The notes under the pieces are model-generated. The model searched no databases. It was not told the origin of the DNA and worked only from the letters and a program-made list of their open reading frames with translations. A DNA stretch of 64,000 bases from Dicaeum eximium (lineage: Eukaryota > Chordata > Aves > Passeriformes > Dicaeidae): the NCBI GenBank assembly GCA_013396995.1, contig VWZP01005667.1:702107-766106 (forward strand), given 5' to 3'. The translations under genes were made by a program, and so were the position numbers. Shown piece after piece: positions 50,801 through 62,836 of this stretch; positions within the stretch are counted from its first letter, which is position 1, and each line of letters starts with the position of its first letter.

Positions 50801-53800
50801 GTTTGGACATGCTGCATAGAATTTGAGCTCTCCAGTAGTGTTCACAGGGTTGGAAATTCATTTTCATTCAGCATTAGAATAAACGTGAAAGTTAGCAGAT
50901 TTTTGCAAGAAAGGAGGTATATTAAAGGTTATATATTTTCAAGACAGAAATTCTAGTTTATGGCTTAAAATATAGTCTGATACACCCCAGTGATTACTGT
51001 GCTACTGGCTAAATTTTTTATTTTTGCAACCATAAAGCTGGCAGGATGGGGACTTGGGCTCTCAGGAGCTGCAGCAGAGCAGGGGAGAGGGGCTGCCCTG
51101 AGCACAGCAGTGCTTCCAGGGCATCTGATGGAGCCAACAGCATCCAATCCCACAAGGAAAGTGCAGAACCTCATGGAACATGACCTTCCTGTCCCCAGCT
51201 GGGCAGGACAGGCTGTAACAAAGCTTTGCTGAGAGGCCAGGAGGGACATGTGCACTTTTTACAGGCAGTGATGAACCCCAGGTCACTCACACCGCCTCAG
51301 CCAACACACAGCAGTGCAGGCAGGATTCCAAAATATCCCAGAGGCCAGGGGATAATTGCAGCTGCCTGCAGCCAGGAACTGCAGCCCCAAACACTTGTTC
51401 TGACTTTGGCCCCGACACCCTGGGCAGAGCAAAGAGCCTGGCCTGGGTCAGGCTTTGGGGTGGCTGCACTCCCACATGGGGGAGGAAAGACTCGACCCAC
51501 GCTGCCAGACCAAGCTGGGGAGCTGCTGTCACCAGGGGCTGCCTTGCTGTCCCTTCTGGTGGGGCACAGGGCTCTGAAGATGCAGTTCAGGTGACACTTG
51601 GGGTGAGCTGCCAGCAGGCACTGCCTGCTCCTCTCAGGTTGGTGTTCTGGTGTCACATCCTGCTTACCATGGTCATACTGCAAATTTACCAGTAGCCTGC
51701 TAAGGGAAGGACAGACTTGTCCTGAAGGAGAGAAAAGAGCATCCAGAGTGTCCATACAGAAGACTTATGCCAGGTCTCCATCGAATTTTTTAGGAGGAAT
51801 TTGCAATTCAAGCCAAGGTTTTACTAAAATCTGAATTTTTATGGGGCTGGTTCTTGTTACATTAAAAGTGATAAGCTTTCTAAATCTGTCTGTAGAGGTG
51901 CAGCATAAGGAGAAAAAACAGCTCAGTTACCAGTAAGTACATGACCATCTGCCCAAAGAAGTGAAGGCAGGTCAAGTGCTGAACACTGTTATAATTTAAT
52001 CTACCAGAAGACAGACAGATCTAACACCTGCAGGTGTTGGAAATGAGGAAAAACTGCTTTCCAGAAGATCCAAGTACACTCTGTAGCTCTCCTTGCTCTA
52101 CCCAAATTTAGGTTGAGACACTGTTCAAAAGACAAATACAAATCCATGTAGTACTTTAACATAAGTAAAATAAATCCAAATTGACAACAGTCTGTTTGCA
52201 GACAGCAGAGACTCCCCTGACTTGCTTTCCTGAATTTATACGATTTATTTATGGGCTGCTCCAGTGCTTGCAAGTCTTGTAACCAAAATCCATTCCCAAA
52301 AGGAGGAATTGAGCAGAAAGCAAGCCAAGATATCAGCCTGACCAGGAAAATTTTCACTGTCCCCTTCCCAGAGCAGAACCTCACCATCAGTGCTGTGCTT
52401 GTTTTACGTAGCACAGCCGCAGCTCCTCGTGGGGGAGGTGGAGAAACCCCTCTCCACTTTTGTGGGCTGCTCAGTTTGGGATCTTTCTCTTCCTCAGCCT
52501 GGTGAGGACTAAAACTTCAACAGGGATTAGAAAGGTGTGTATGAGGAAGCCACCTGAGTTAAATGAACATTCCCAGACAAGAGGAACAATCAGCACAAGT
52601 GTTACTGCTGACATTTTACTTCACTGAAAATAGAAATTGCTTTAAGCACCGTGTCTGTATCATGGGGTGCCTGTGCCCACATAAACAGCTTAACTGCATC
52701 CATGGTTTCACACCATTTCTGCCTCCTCTTCTGCCTGCTCAGCCCCCAACACACCAGCAGGACTAAGCACCTGGATTTTTGGTTTTTAGCATAGCGACTA
52801 TAAAACTGCAACATGCCTCTAGAAGAGTGTCTAGCAGATTTTTCTATGAAATTATTGAGCCAAAAGGAAAGGCATGGAAAGGAATAGAAAACATCCATGT
52901 TGATTTGCTAATTTCACATGAAGTATTTACCTCAATGGAGAATATTGCACTAGAGCCATACACAGCCTGCCTGTTGAGAAAGTCCTGGGGATGGGGCTGC
53001 TGCATGGATGAAAAAGTGAAATTTCATCAATTAAGGAAAAAACCCATAAGGTCCAAATGACTGTATTCATCTCATGTTGGTGCCATTCTGCAAATATCAA
53101 ATTTTACTTCTCATCTTTCATAACAGAAGAATATAAAAATCTTGTGGAGGCTTTCAGACAAGACATCACTAAGAACACACATCAAAATAATGAGAAAGAA
53201 TAACAAAAGGCTACAATAAGTTAAATTGCTCTGGCAATTTTTAAAAGCAATTCTGCTTTAATAAAACTAGTGAGAAGAGTACTTTAAACTACCATGGAAC
53301 ACCATGGTCTTTCCTTCAAAGTGCTTTATACTCCTCAGATAATGGCACTTTCCTCACTCATCTGGCTTTCAGCCTTTATTGTCCAACATTAAAAGTATAA
53401 CAAAAAAAAGTTAAATAAACTAGATAAAAGCCAGACATAAAGTATAGATAATCTCGGACAAAACCAAAAATGAAATTAAGAGGAAATTTATGTGTGTGGA
53501 GCAAATCCAGCTTTCAATGTGACAATTAAAAGCTCTGACTCAAATGTTTTTGAAGAGGGTGATGCAAATATAGATTTAATAGATTTAATCACTGCTGAGA
53601 AAGGGTGTGGAGCATCACTCCCTCCTCTTGACAGGTATCATCACCCTCTCCAGTCCTGAGCTCTCGTGCTGATTTCAGCTCTTCAGCCCTTGACTCTCAC
53701 TTGACCAGAGGCCATCAGTTTTCCACCAATGCAAGCCAAAGCTCTGTAGGTTCCCAATGCTGTTTCCAAACGTGATCCAGCAGAGAATCATCACAGGGTG

Positions 53801-56800
53801 CCACATTTTCAGTGGCTCTGAAAAATCCTGCAAGTTAACATTTAGCTGCCTCCAGATATTTTACAACCAGGGACCCATATTCAATGAGGTACAGAGAGAA
53901 TCTATTTAGCATTCCCCCCCTCCTCTCACTCTAAGCACAATTTAAACCTGAGGCAGCAGAAAAGAAGCTGTTCTGTGGATTCAGGGCAGATCAGACAGAG
54001 CTTTCTTTCCCAACAGCAACACAGATACACCACAACTTAATCCCATTTGTCACATCAGGTAACAGGCACTTGTTCATGTGGAGAAAATTCAGTAGCAGGA
54101 CACTCAATATCTCAAGTAAAGTTTGCTATGTATCTAATAATCTGGAAAGGGGGTGAATAATGATGTAGGAGGTTTTCAGATTTCACAGAATTATTTAGGT
54201 TAGCTGAGGGACAGGAAAGCTTGGGGACTTGGAAAGAGAATAAATGCTGCTGGGTGAGCACTCAGTGTAGCAGCCTATGGATCCTACTGATGGCAAAAGA
54301 TAAACTAACACTTCCTGTTGGATATAAATTTCACTGCACACGCCCCAGGTACAAGGTGTCATTGGAGAGGAAAAAAATAATCCCATCTCTGAATTTATGA
54401 CTCTGATATTGCAAGCAGTGTAGGAGTTTCCATTCACTCACAGCCTAGCAGGGGAATAAAATGTAGTGGTTACTCAGCACAAACAGAAGCAGACAACATT
54501 TAAAACTAACAGGAATAAATAATAATTTCTGAACGTAACGCAACTGTCACCTGGAACTTGGTGTGGTCATGATGCATTTAAGCCCATAGCTTGATATGGT
54601 CTTTAAAATGCCTGATCATTTCTGGATACCTGAATGTCACATCAAAGTGCTGAGCTGCACTGCTCCCCCCTCTGCAGGGAAAGCAGCATCCAAGTCTGCC
54701 CAATGCTCAGCACATCTCTGCCACCACACGATAATGATGGTAATTATCAATATAACAACAATGCGGGTGTGAATCCTCTCTGGCAGCTGGGGCTGGTGAA
54801 TTCTGCATCCAGCACCAGCCCCCTGGAAGCTGCCTCAGCCCCTGGCACCTCACAGGGAAGAGGGAGCCTGCCCTGGGAGTCACAGAGGGGCTGCTGGCCG
54901 CTTCTTGGCCACACTCTGCCAACTTGTGTCAGCTGTGAACCTTCTGCAAGAACCCAGAGACCTCAATATCCTCTGCAGCTCAGATCAGCTGATGAGATTC
55001 TCTTGCATTCCTTCACCAGCCCTCTCTTCCTTGCTCATAAACACTCTACAGGGTGTAAACCCACTGCTGCTTGTCCCTGAAGTGCTCACAGGTGAGGAGA
55101 CAACCTCCACCTGTTGTCTGAAGCTCCATCATGTGTCAGATACCTGATGCCCTATCAGTATTTTTATAAAAATACCAGTATTTTTAATTAATCAAGCATT
55201 TCTCCATTGAGATGAAACACTTTTCACATTTCTAATTTACTCTCTCCAATACATGTTTATTAATTAGCATACTAATTTGCTTCGTTTTTTAGGAACTGCA
55301 TGCCAGGGAAAGTGTTCTCAGTTGTCAAATGCAACTCATCAATTACTGTAAGACACTTAAGACTAATTGATAAATATATCCAAGCCCTGATTAATTGGTG
55401 ATAATCCATCATGCTGCATCCTGCTGTCCCTTCCTTTATAATAAGACTCTTGAATTAACTTACAACTTGATTTTTCCTTCTTTTAATTAAGAAAACCACC
55501 GAAAACCAGAAGTATTTGTGGAGGGTGTCTATTCAATTTTCTGGTTATGCTTGAAGTGAAATCTACTTCATTTACCTTATTAGCCTAAAAGTAAGGAAAT
55601 GAGCCTACTGTGAAATTAGTTACTCTGTCAACTAGAATTTATCTGAGAGAGCTGATGTGAAAACTTGGAAGTAATTTCTTCACTCTCCTATTTGTTATAT
55701 GTATTTTTTAAGGTTCCTTTCTGATTACATAAATTAAAAGTGACTTCACAAATCTGGAAGAGATGTGCTGCATACACTTCTCAGTGCAGCACATGGCAGC
55801 CTTTGAAACAGCCCAGTGTAAGATTATGTGGATTGTACAGAATGAACAAGTAAAATATACAGAGTAAAAATGAACATTTCACAGTGGTGTTTCCAAGCAG
55901 TAACACTCTCCCTGCTCAGTCCATGGCCATGCACCCCTGTTATTCTCACAAGAATTCTGCTGATGTAAGAACATTTTCCCCTTCCTTACTTCCACAATTT
56001 GTAGCTTAAATAGTAATTAAAAATTTGTTTCACTGGGGTCCTACTCAGATCAGTCCACAAGTTCCTCTGAAGTTCATTTTTCCCCAAAGAAAACTTTTCC
56101 TCCTCCTCCTCCCCTCACAAAGCCTGAAGACAACATGCTTTGGTCCAGCACCCAGCACTGCCCCAGCAGCTTTTTCATTTCTCAAAGTATTTCCACAAAT
56201 CTTCTGTGAAATTACAATTTTTGCCAAAAAACCTACATAGTGCTGTTTGTCAGTGGAGAAATGTTTGGGCTATCCACAGCCAATACTGGTTCTCTGGCAA
56301 AAAGGGGGGATAATTACAATGCCTCTTCAAACCAGGGATACTTCCTTGGTGCTACAAGGGTGGCATGCTTTACACCTTTAAACTACCTTAAGTAATCATT
56401 TTCCTGGCAGAACAGAAAATCCATTTCTATTAGTTTCCAAAGACCTTGAAAGTATGTATGTAGGAAGACCACTTCCATAAATTCACCTTTTTAGAGTCAC
56501 TGGCTAACACAGAATTTATGCAAGTGCAGGTCTGCCACATAATTCAGTATTTATACGCTCCCTTTCAAGCTCCAGGGAGCTGGAGTAAAATGCTAAAAAT
56601 AAAATACACATGTTGTAATACACACAAGATTTAGAGATGGAACTATTCTGACAGTTCAAAATAAAAGATCTTTGTGCATAAGGTCTCCATAGCTAGGCCT
56701 GTACCTAAATCACATATTGATTTAACTCACTGTAGACAAGTTATATAAGCTTTGGAATGATGTATGCTTGATCAATGTGTTTCAGAAATTAATCTCTGCC

Positions 56801-57836
56801 AGACTTACTCATTTAGGCAAGTGAAGAAGTCAGATAAATATCCCCACATTTTACTTTATAGGACAGTAAACCAATTTCTAATCAAATTTGTAAGTAAACA
56901 GCATTATTTGTTTCCAAGAAATATCAACATTAAAATACCTTTCTAAGAAAACCTGAAAACAGACTTCAAAACTTTAAAGTTTTATCTGTGAAATACACAG
57001 ATTATAAAATGGATGCAAGAGTATACAAACATGATGGTCAGAGATACAGAGGAGAACGAAATACCCCTTTGAAACATCCAGGGATGGAGACTCCTGGCAC
57101 CACACTGAACAAAGGGATTGGGACTCTCAGCCAGATGAAAGTTTGATGCATTTGATATTTCACTTCTTTGAAGAGCTAACAGTGATTCCACACTTGAGAG
57201 CAGGAGCGATGCCCCACTCCATTGCAAACACCCTGACCCTCACATGGGGAGAAATAAATGTTCACACCTCTGCAGGCAGGCCTCTGGGTGCTTTGAAACA
57301 GAGCATATTCTCAGCTTAGAGACAGGGAAACTGAGGCACAGAGAGGCAAAATGACCCCCTGAAAGGCACAAGGCAAGCTGAGGTACAAATGCCAGGAGTG
57401 AATGCCAAATCTGCCAGTGCAAACCTCCTGATCCATGGTTTTGCTCAGACCCCACTGATGGTAGCAGTGGGAGCCCCAGGACAGATCCTGACCCGGCTCA
57501 GAGCTGGGTAGGCCATGAACAATGAACACTCTCCTCAGCTTTTCTGGGAGCTTTTGTGTCCTAGCTCAGTTTTGGGGCAATCCAACCCAAAGGTAAAGAG
57601 CTGCCTGGCTGTCTCAGGCTCTCTTGGTGGCCTCAGCAATAAGAACCCCCCAGTTTGACATTATTCACAGGTCATTCCTGGCACTGTGAACACAACCTCA
57701 GCACAGACCCATGACCAAGTACACACTGACACTCCCCAGGCTACCAGCACAGGGAAAATCAGGCACAGCAGGTGGCTGCAGCCTCGAGGGACTCCCTGCA
57801 AAAGCAAATATTCCAACTAGGAGGGAAGGCACTTAC
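47854..57836 (-). other. HTR2C: HTR2C intron, 5' part
   Basis: The first 10 kb of the intron after coding exon 1. It is non-coding. A degenerate stretch at 54183-54215 starts like the reverse end of CR1 (tcacagaattatttaggtt) but fades quickly, so it is not called. Several 100-150-codon frames occur here without family features. Confidence 0.7.
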
Positions 57837-58221
57837 CGTACAGGACTGTAATGAGCGACACGGGCATGACCAGGATACCCACCAGCATGTCTGCTACTGC
57901 CAGCGACATCAGGAAGAAGTTTGTGGCATTCTGCAACTTCTTCTCCAAGGACACAGCCATAATTACCAATATGTTCCCCCCAATGGTCAGCAGGATGACA
58001 ACCAAGATCAGGAGGGCCGGCCAATTCTTCTCCCTCACGGACATCCGAGAGACTTCGCCCTTCTCAGAGGTGTTGAGAGGATCAGATGTAGGCAAACTCT
58101 GGTTCAGAGTCAAATTGCTGCTTAAGGACCAAGCCATCAGACCACCATGCAAACTAAAATCCAGTGTGACAGACACTGTTGTTAAGCTGAGCAATATTCC
58201 AGTGCTACTTAAAGTGCTCAT
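57837..58221 (-). CDS. HTR2C: HTR2C coding exon 1: N-terminus, TM1, TM2
   Basis: This exon encodes residues 1-128 and the first base of codon 129. The ATG is at 58219-58221 (A at -3). The extracellular N-terminus is variable and has possible N-glycosylation sites at Asn36, Asn40 and Asn50. The conserved part starts at NWPAL (66-70), then TM1 with GGNILVIM (N83, 1.50), loop SLEKKLQNATN and TM2 with LAVADML (D111, 2.50). Human HTR2C residues line up at a constant offset of 12 from here on. The donor is gtaagtg on the minus strand, leaving G to join AT of exon 2 as Asp129. Human HTR2C reads SMEKKLHNATN here; SLEKKLQNATN is the HTR2A form, so the paralogue call rests on the other exons and the neighbour gene. 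Confidence 0.93.
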
Positions 58222-58479
58222 TGTCTGGGGCTGGTTTTTCTGTCTCTTAACCGTGCCTCAGAGACGATCCCTTTTCCAAATTCCAGGTCCAAGGCAGCTG
58301 CCGAACATCACAAAACCTGAGCCAGAAAATCATTTGATCTTCCATAGTGAAGCAGAGCTTACAGAAGTTAGCGTGGAGCTCTTCTGGTTTCCTTGGGTGT
58401 GGTAGATGACGACCACTGACCACCAACCTCAAGGGAAAGGAGACTTTGCAATCTCCAGCTGGTTTCCAAGTTCACCATT
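58222..58479 (-). other. HTR2C: Probable HTR2C 5' UTR part of the first coding exon
   Basis: On the minus strand a strong acceptor, ttccttttcctttacttttcag, ends just before 58479, so the exon carrying the start codon probably begins there and has about 258 bases of 5' UTR. It contains two upstream ATG frames. Upstream non-coding exons would then lie further right or outside the window, as in mammals. Confidence 0.55.
58368..58478 (-). CDS. Upstream ORF starting MVNL in HTR2C leader
   Basis: A 36-codon frame opens at the ATG one base after the putative acceptor. Its first four residues, MVNL, equal the start of human HTR2C, and the next residues diverge. It ends TAA at 58368-58370 and is in a different frame from the receptor. 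A further uORF of 32 codons lies at 58247-58345. Translation is not shown; the frames may lower initiation at the receptor ATG. Confidence 0.4.
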   Translation of the reverse strand: MVNLETSWRLQSLLSLEVGGQWSSSTTPKETRRAPR

Positions 58480-61400
58480 CTGAAAAGTAAAGGAAAAGGA
58501 AATTCTTCACTGAAACCACAGTGGACACAACACCTTCTTTATTCCCCATGCAACTGAGATCCTTATTCTTCCCCTTCCTGCTGGCTGGGACATTCTCCAG
58601 ACTGCAAGCAATTTATCTGAAGGGTACAGACTATGCCTACAATCATGGGGGAGAGAGGCAGAGAATCACATCAGTGTGCTCTGGCTGGTTAAAAGCTGAT
58701 TATCACTAATTAAATGTTTTGTGAAACCTGCAAAAGCAAGTCTGAAGAGCAAAATATGTTTCAATTGATATCCACTTCACAGATACTCTGCTGCTGTGTA
58801 AAACAGTGATTGCACAAAATTCCAACCAATCCAGGTAGCGCAGCCAAGCACAGGGCAATCCATCACCTTAAATGGATATATTTTGGATATATTTTTGGAT
58901 ATATTTTACATATTCTGAGGTAAAATGAAGGTGTTGTAAAAACCCTCAGATCTTAAGGATTAACTCTCCTACAATAACAAATATTGTAGTTTGGTTTCTA
59001 TTGAGAAATGAATGGTGGATAAGATGCAATATCTATTAGGCAACATTGTATGATCCTTCTGGAACAGACAACAAAGAGTTAAGAGAAAATAAACTTTCAT
59101 AAAAGCTGAGCACTTATTTCTGCTTTTCATCTGGTTTTGTGCCACTGCTTCCTGCTGATCTTGAGCCCACAGCCAGGCCAGTGAGCCTAATCCCAGCAGT
59201 CTGCTGCTCAGCACTCCTGTCCCAGCAGCCTCATCCTGCACACGGTGGGGACAGATTTCCTCACAGCCTCTCACATGATTTGTGCTACTGCACAAAGCAG
59301 CTGACAGTGAGGGCAGCTCTGACTGTGACCCCTGACCACCCATGTAACACAGGCCAGAGAACATCAGGCTGCTGCTTCTGAAGCCCTTTAGCCTCATGCA
59401 TTGAGCTAATTTGGCAAATTAAATGTACTCTTGACTTGAGGCACGTGCCTGCACCCACTGGATGGGCATGTATGCCCAGTCCTGCTTCAATCACATCTTG
59501 GGCAACTCAAAATTCTGACTGCCAACCCTGTCCCACTGTGCAAACTGTGCAAACAGCAGCTTTGCTTTGCACTTCCACTGAGTTGGAGTTAACCCTGACA
59601 GCCACGTGCAGCACAGGGCAGAAAGCACAGAGGGACAGCTCTTAGTCCAGCAGTGGGATGGAAGTGGACCAGTAAGCAGAATAAAATCAATAGCAGGGAA
59701 CTTCTTTCGAGCATATCCTCAGCTTTCTGTGCAGCCCACAGGAAAAGAGCTGTTCTATCACTGCTAAATAAATAACAAGATAAAAGCCAGATTTTAGCTG
59801 TTGAATGCACTGTGGCACAGATCTGACACAGCAATTTGCTATCCAGGTATCAAAAGCTAGATGTAATCAATGAGATTACATTAGATTTCATTTAAATAGG
59901 AAGTGCTCAGAATCCTATAAGAAAATGTTTAACATTCATGAAAGTTTGGGAACCTTGTTAATGGGCTTTGTGCACAAAAATATTTCTTAAATGAGCAGTT
60001 CATACAATGAACCCAGATTTGCTTCTGCATTGTAGTTAATTGCTCCCAGAGGGTCTCTAAACCTCATATTTAGGAAGAAAATTTGCACAGCACAGAAAAT
60101 ATTTTGCAGCTGCACATGCAGATGAATGAGCAAGTGGTCACTGGACCATTTATTTTTCCCAACTTAGCTGGTCTCAAAAACAAAACAAAAAAGGTCTCTA
60201 GAAAGTTTCTAAATAACTTCAGAATATTTTTTTTCCAAAACACAGCTTTTAATTCAAAGCTGTGATGAAAATTTTTCCAAATCACCTTTCTACATTGAAG
60301 GAGACACTAAGCAGCCAAAGGGTCACAGACAGGACATGACTTAACTCTAGATCATGAAAACAAACAAACAACCCCAAGACAAAACCACACCACAAAAACC
60401 AACTCCAAGATAAGGCTTCTGAATTAAAAGTGTCTATTTTTATAACTGCTAAGGTCTATATGCTGAAATGGTGAATAGAGGAATTCTCTCTTGCATTTTG
60501 CATATTCAGTTTGAAGAATCATGTGAGAATTTGATTACAGGAATGCTCAAGACAGGGCTCCACCTTCAGAATTAACTGTTCTACTGCTTTGCTAATACTC
60601 TTGTTATTACTTTACACAGATCTTGGCTTGAAGTCATCAGTTTTCCTTTTCACTGCATCCCTCAGTCTCCTCAAGGTAAAACTTTATGACTAATTCCTTC
60701 AGCTACAGTCTTCTAAGCGCACCACTGTACCAGAAAAATAATTCACAATTTATTCATGGATTCTGCATTTATTTAAGAACCATCTCCATAATTTTAAATT
60801 GAAACATGGGCCCACCACATTTTTTTTTCCCAATAACTAACATCACAGTACACATACTGAATTTTGTGGTCAAGCATCAATTCCAGTTCACTCTGACAGT
60901 CCTTAAAATTATAATTTAAACATTCAGCAAAACCAAATTCTTTTCTATGCCACTCCTGCTTTTTGATAAAGTAAAATAATGATTTCTTTTGGCACATTCT
61001 TTCCTTTCAGTCTTTAAAATAAACTGAAGGTAGAAAAACATTTTTGTCTATCAAGAAACATATTAATTATTTAAAGCAGAGGTTGGTATGCTGGAGTTTT
61101 TGGATATTCCAGAAGGTTAAGTTGGAGGGAAACAGAAGCTACAGTGTATATATATAATAATCCTGTACTGGTGGGGCACTGGGGGGCTCACATGCCTTTA
61201 CAAGTATTTACCACCATTACACTTGCTAAAATGAAAAAAAAACCCAAATGTTTCTTGGAATAAACACAATTATTTTTGCCTTTGAATGAAATGCATTCAT
61301 CTTTAGTTGTTTTACCCTTCAAAGCCCAGAGCACTTTTTCCTGGACAGAGACAGCTGCCTGCTGGGACCTTGGGATGTTCCCCAGCCCCAGGCAGGTCCT

Positions 61401-62664
61401 GCCTCTCCTGGACACGCTGCAGAGCTCCTGAGCTCTGGTGAACTTCGAGAGAACCTCTGGGACTCACACCCTGGATGTGACAACCTGCATTTGAAACTGG
61501 GCAAGAAATCAAGGACTGTCAGCTTAGCCCAAAAAAAGAACCTGAGTTTCAGGCAGACTGAGGATAATACATTAATTCATGGGGAGTCTTGCTGTAAAAA
61601 AACCCAGAAGTATCATCAAAATCATACTTAATGATCAAAATCATACTTTAATGATCAAAAGTGATGGATTTCAGCAATCCCCTCCCCACAAGGAAAACAA
61701 GAAACACCCAGTGGCATCACAGGTACAAAGGGCACATGCAAGAAGAGAGATTTTCTCCTCCCAAACTATTGGCAGTGTCCAGTTCTCCAAGTCACATTCA
61801 CATCTCCCCAGTAACCAGATGAAAGCCAAAAAGCAGCTAAAGAACAAACATTTATAAATAAAAAGTTTTTCCTTCAGCCTTCACTTTAATGGTAGACCTA
61901 CATTAGGGAAAAAATAAATCTGAAGTCAACTAAACTGAACTGCAAGTACTGCAATTTTTGACAGGAAAACAGTTGCAGATAGTTCACAACTATCTGAGCC
62001 AGATAGTCAGATGACATAAATTTTTATAGCTCCATGAAGCCCTTTTCAAAATGGCAAATAATTTTAAATTATATAATAGAATACACAATTTATGCTCAAG
62101 AAGGCATATTTAAGGCTTCGTTCTTCACTCTAAACCCTGCATTTCTTGCTATTTGTGTCCTTATTATTTTTTTAATCCATTGCCAATTTAATTTTCACTT
62201 TTTTTGGAACAGAAGGTTGCTTTAAAATATGGATTTTCATGGCAAACTTGCAAAGGGCCACTTTGGTTTTAGTGATTCAATAAAGTCATATTTTTATATT
62301 TAGAGAATTCTATATTTTGGGCAGTTGGAACTCACCTTTCTCCTTTTTGTAGCAGCTCTAGGAAACATCCCTATTTCTGTGCAGTTCTATTTTTAAACAG
62401 TGTGAGAACGCTGCCAGTCCAATGGAGATGACCAGGGTGATGTGGGAGGAAGCACAGCACATTAATTACTGTGTCTGGTTCAGCCCTAAAAAAAAGCTTT
62501 GAACAGGGGTGTATTTGCTGCCTGCATCTACCTGCTGGCACCTACAGAGGAAACAGGGAGACTCTTCCAAAAGCTGGGCAGCAAAACAAGAAGCAATTGT
62601 GAAATCCTAAATCTAAGGAAGTCATGTATGAAGAAGGAAAAAAAAGAGATAAATCTCAGTGCAG
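58480..62664 (-). other. Sequence upstream of HTR2C coding exons
   Basis: Probably 5' intron of HTR2C. No promoter or CpG island was recognised. A small tandem repeat, (gatatatttt)-like, lies at 58873-58912 and a 22-base tandem pair at about 61613-61660 (atcaaaatcatact). Confidence 0.5.
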
Positions 62665-62836
62665 GTGGTCAGACAGGTGGGACACAGAGGCTGTGGCATC
62701 TCCATCCTTGCAGAAGCTCAGAATACAGCTGGGATCTACCCCCAAACATCCCATCTATCCTGAAAGTTCCTTGAGCACCTTAAGGTTGGACTAGAGACCT
62801 TCAGAAAGCCCCTTTCAGATTAAATTATCCCATAAC
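62665..62836 (+). mobile_element. CR1 LINE 3'-end fragment, decayed
   Basis: gtgggacacagaggctgtggcatctccatccttgcagaagctcag and later aaggttggactagagaccttcagaaagcccctttcagattaaattatcccata follow the CR1 terminal consensus with gaps in between. It is on the plus strand and very degenerate. Confidence 0.65.

Noticed and set aside
54183..54215. Short stretch like the reverse end of CR1
   Set aside because: Only about 20 bases agree and the similarity stops, which chance could give.
20531..57836. Mammalian intronic microRNAs of HTR2C (for example miR-448, miR-1298, miR-1912)
   Set aside because: I scanned for their mature sequences as I remember them on both strands and saw no match; this is not a complete search.
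19698..58221. Assignment to HTR2A
   Set aside because: Some residues and the SCV end resemble HTR2A, but the middle exon, the TM6-TM7 region, the VVSER tail and the neighbour IL13RA2 fit HTR2C better.
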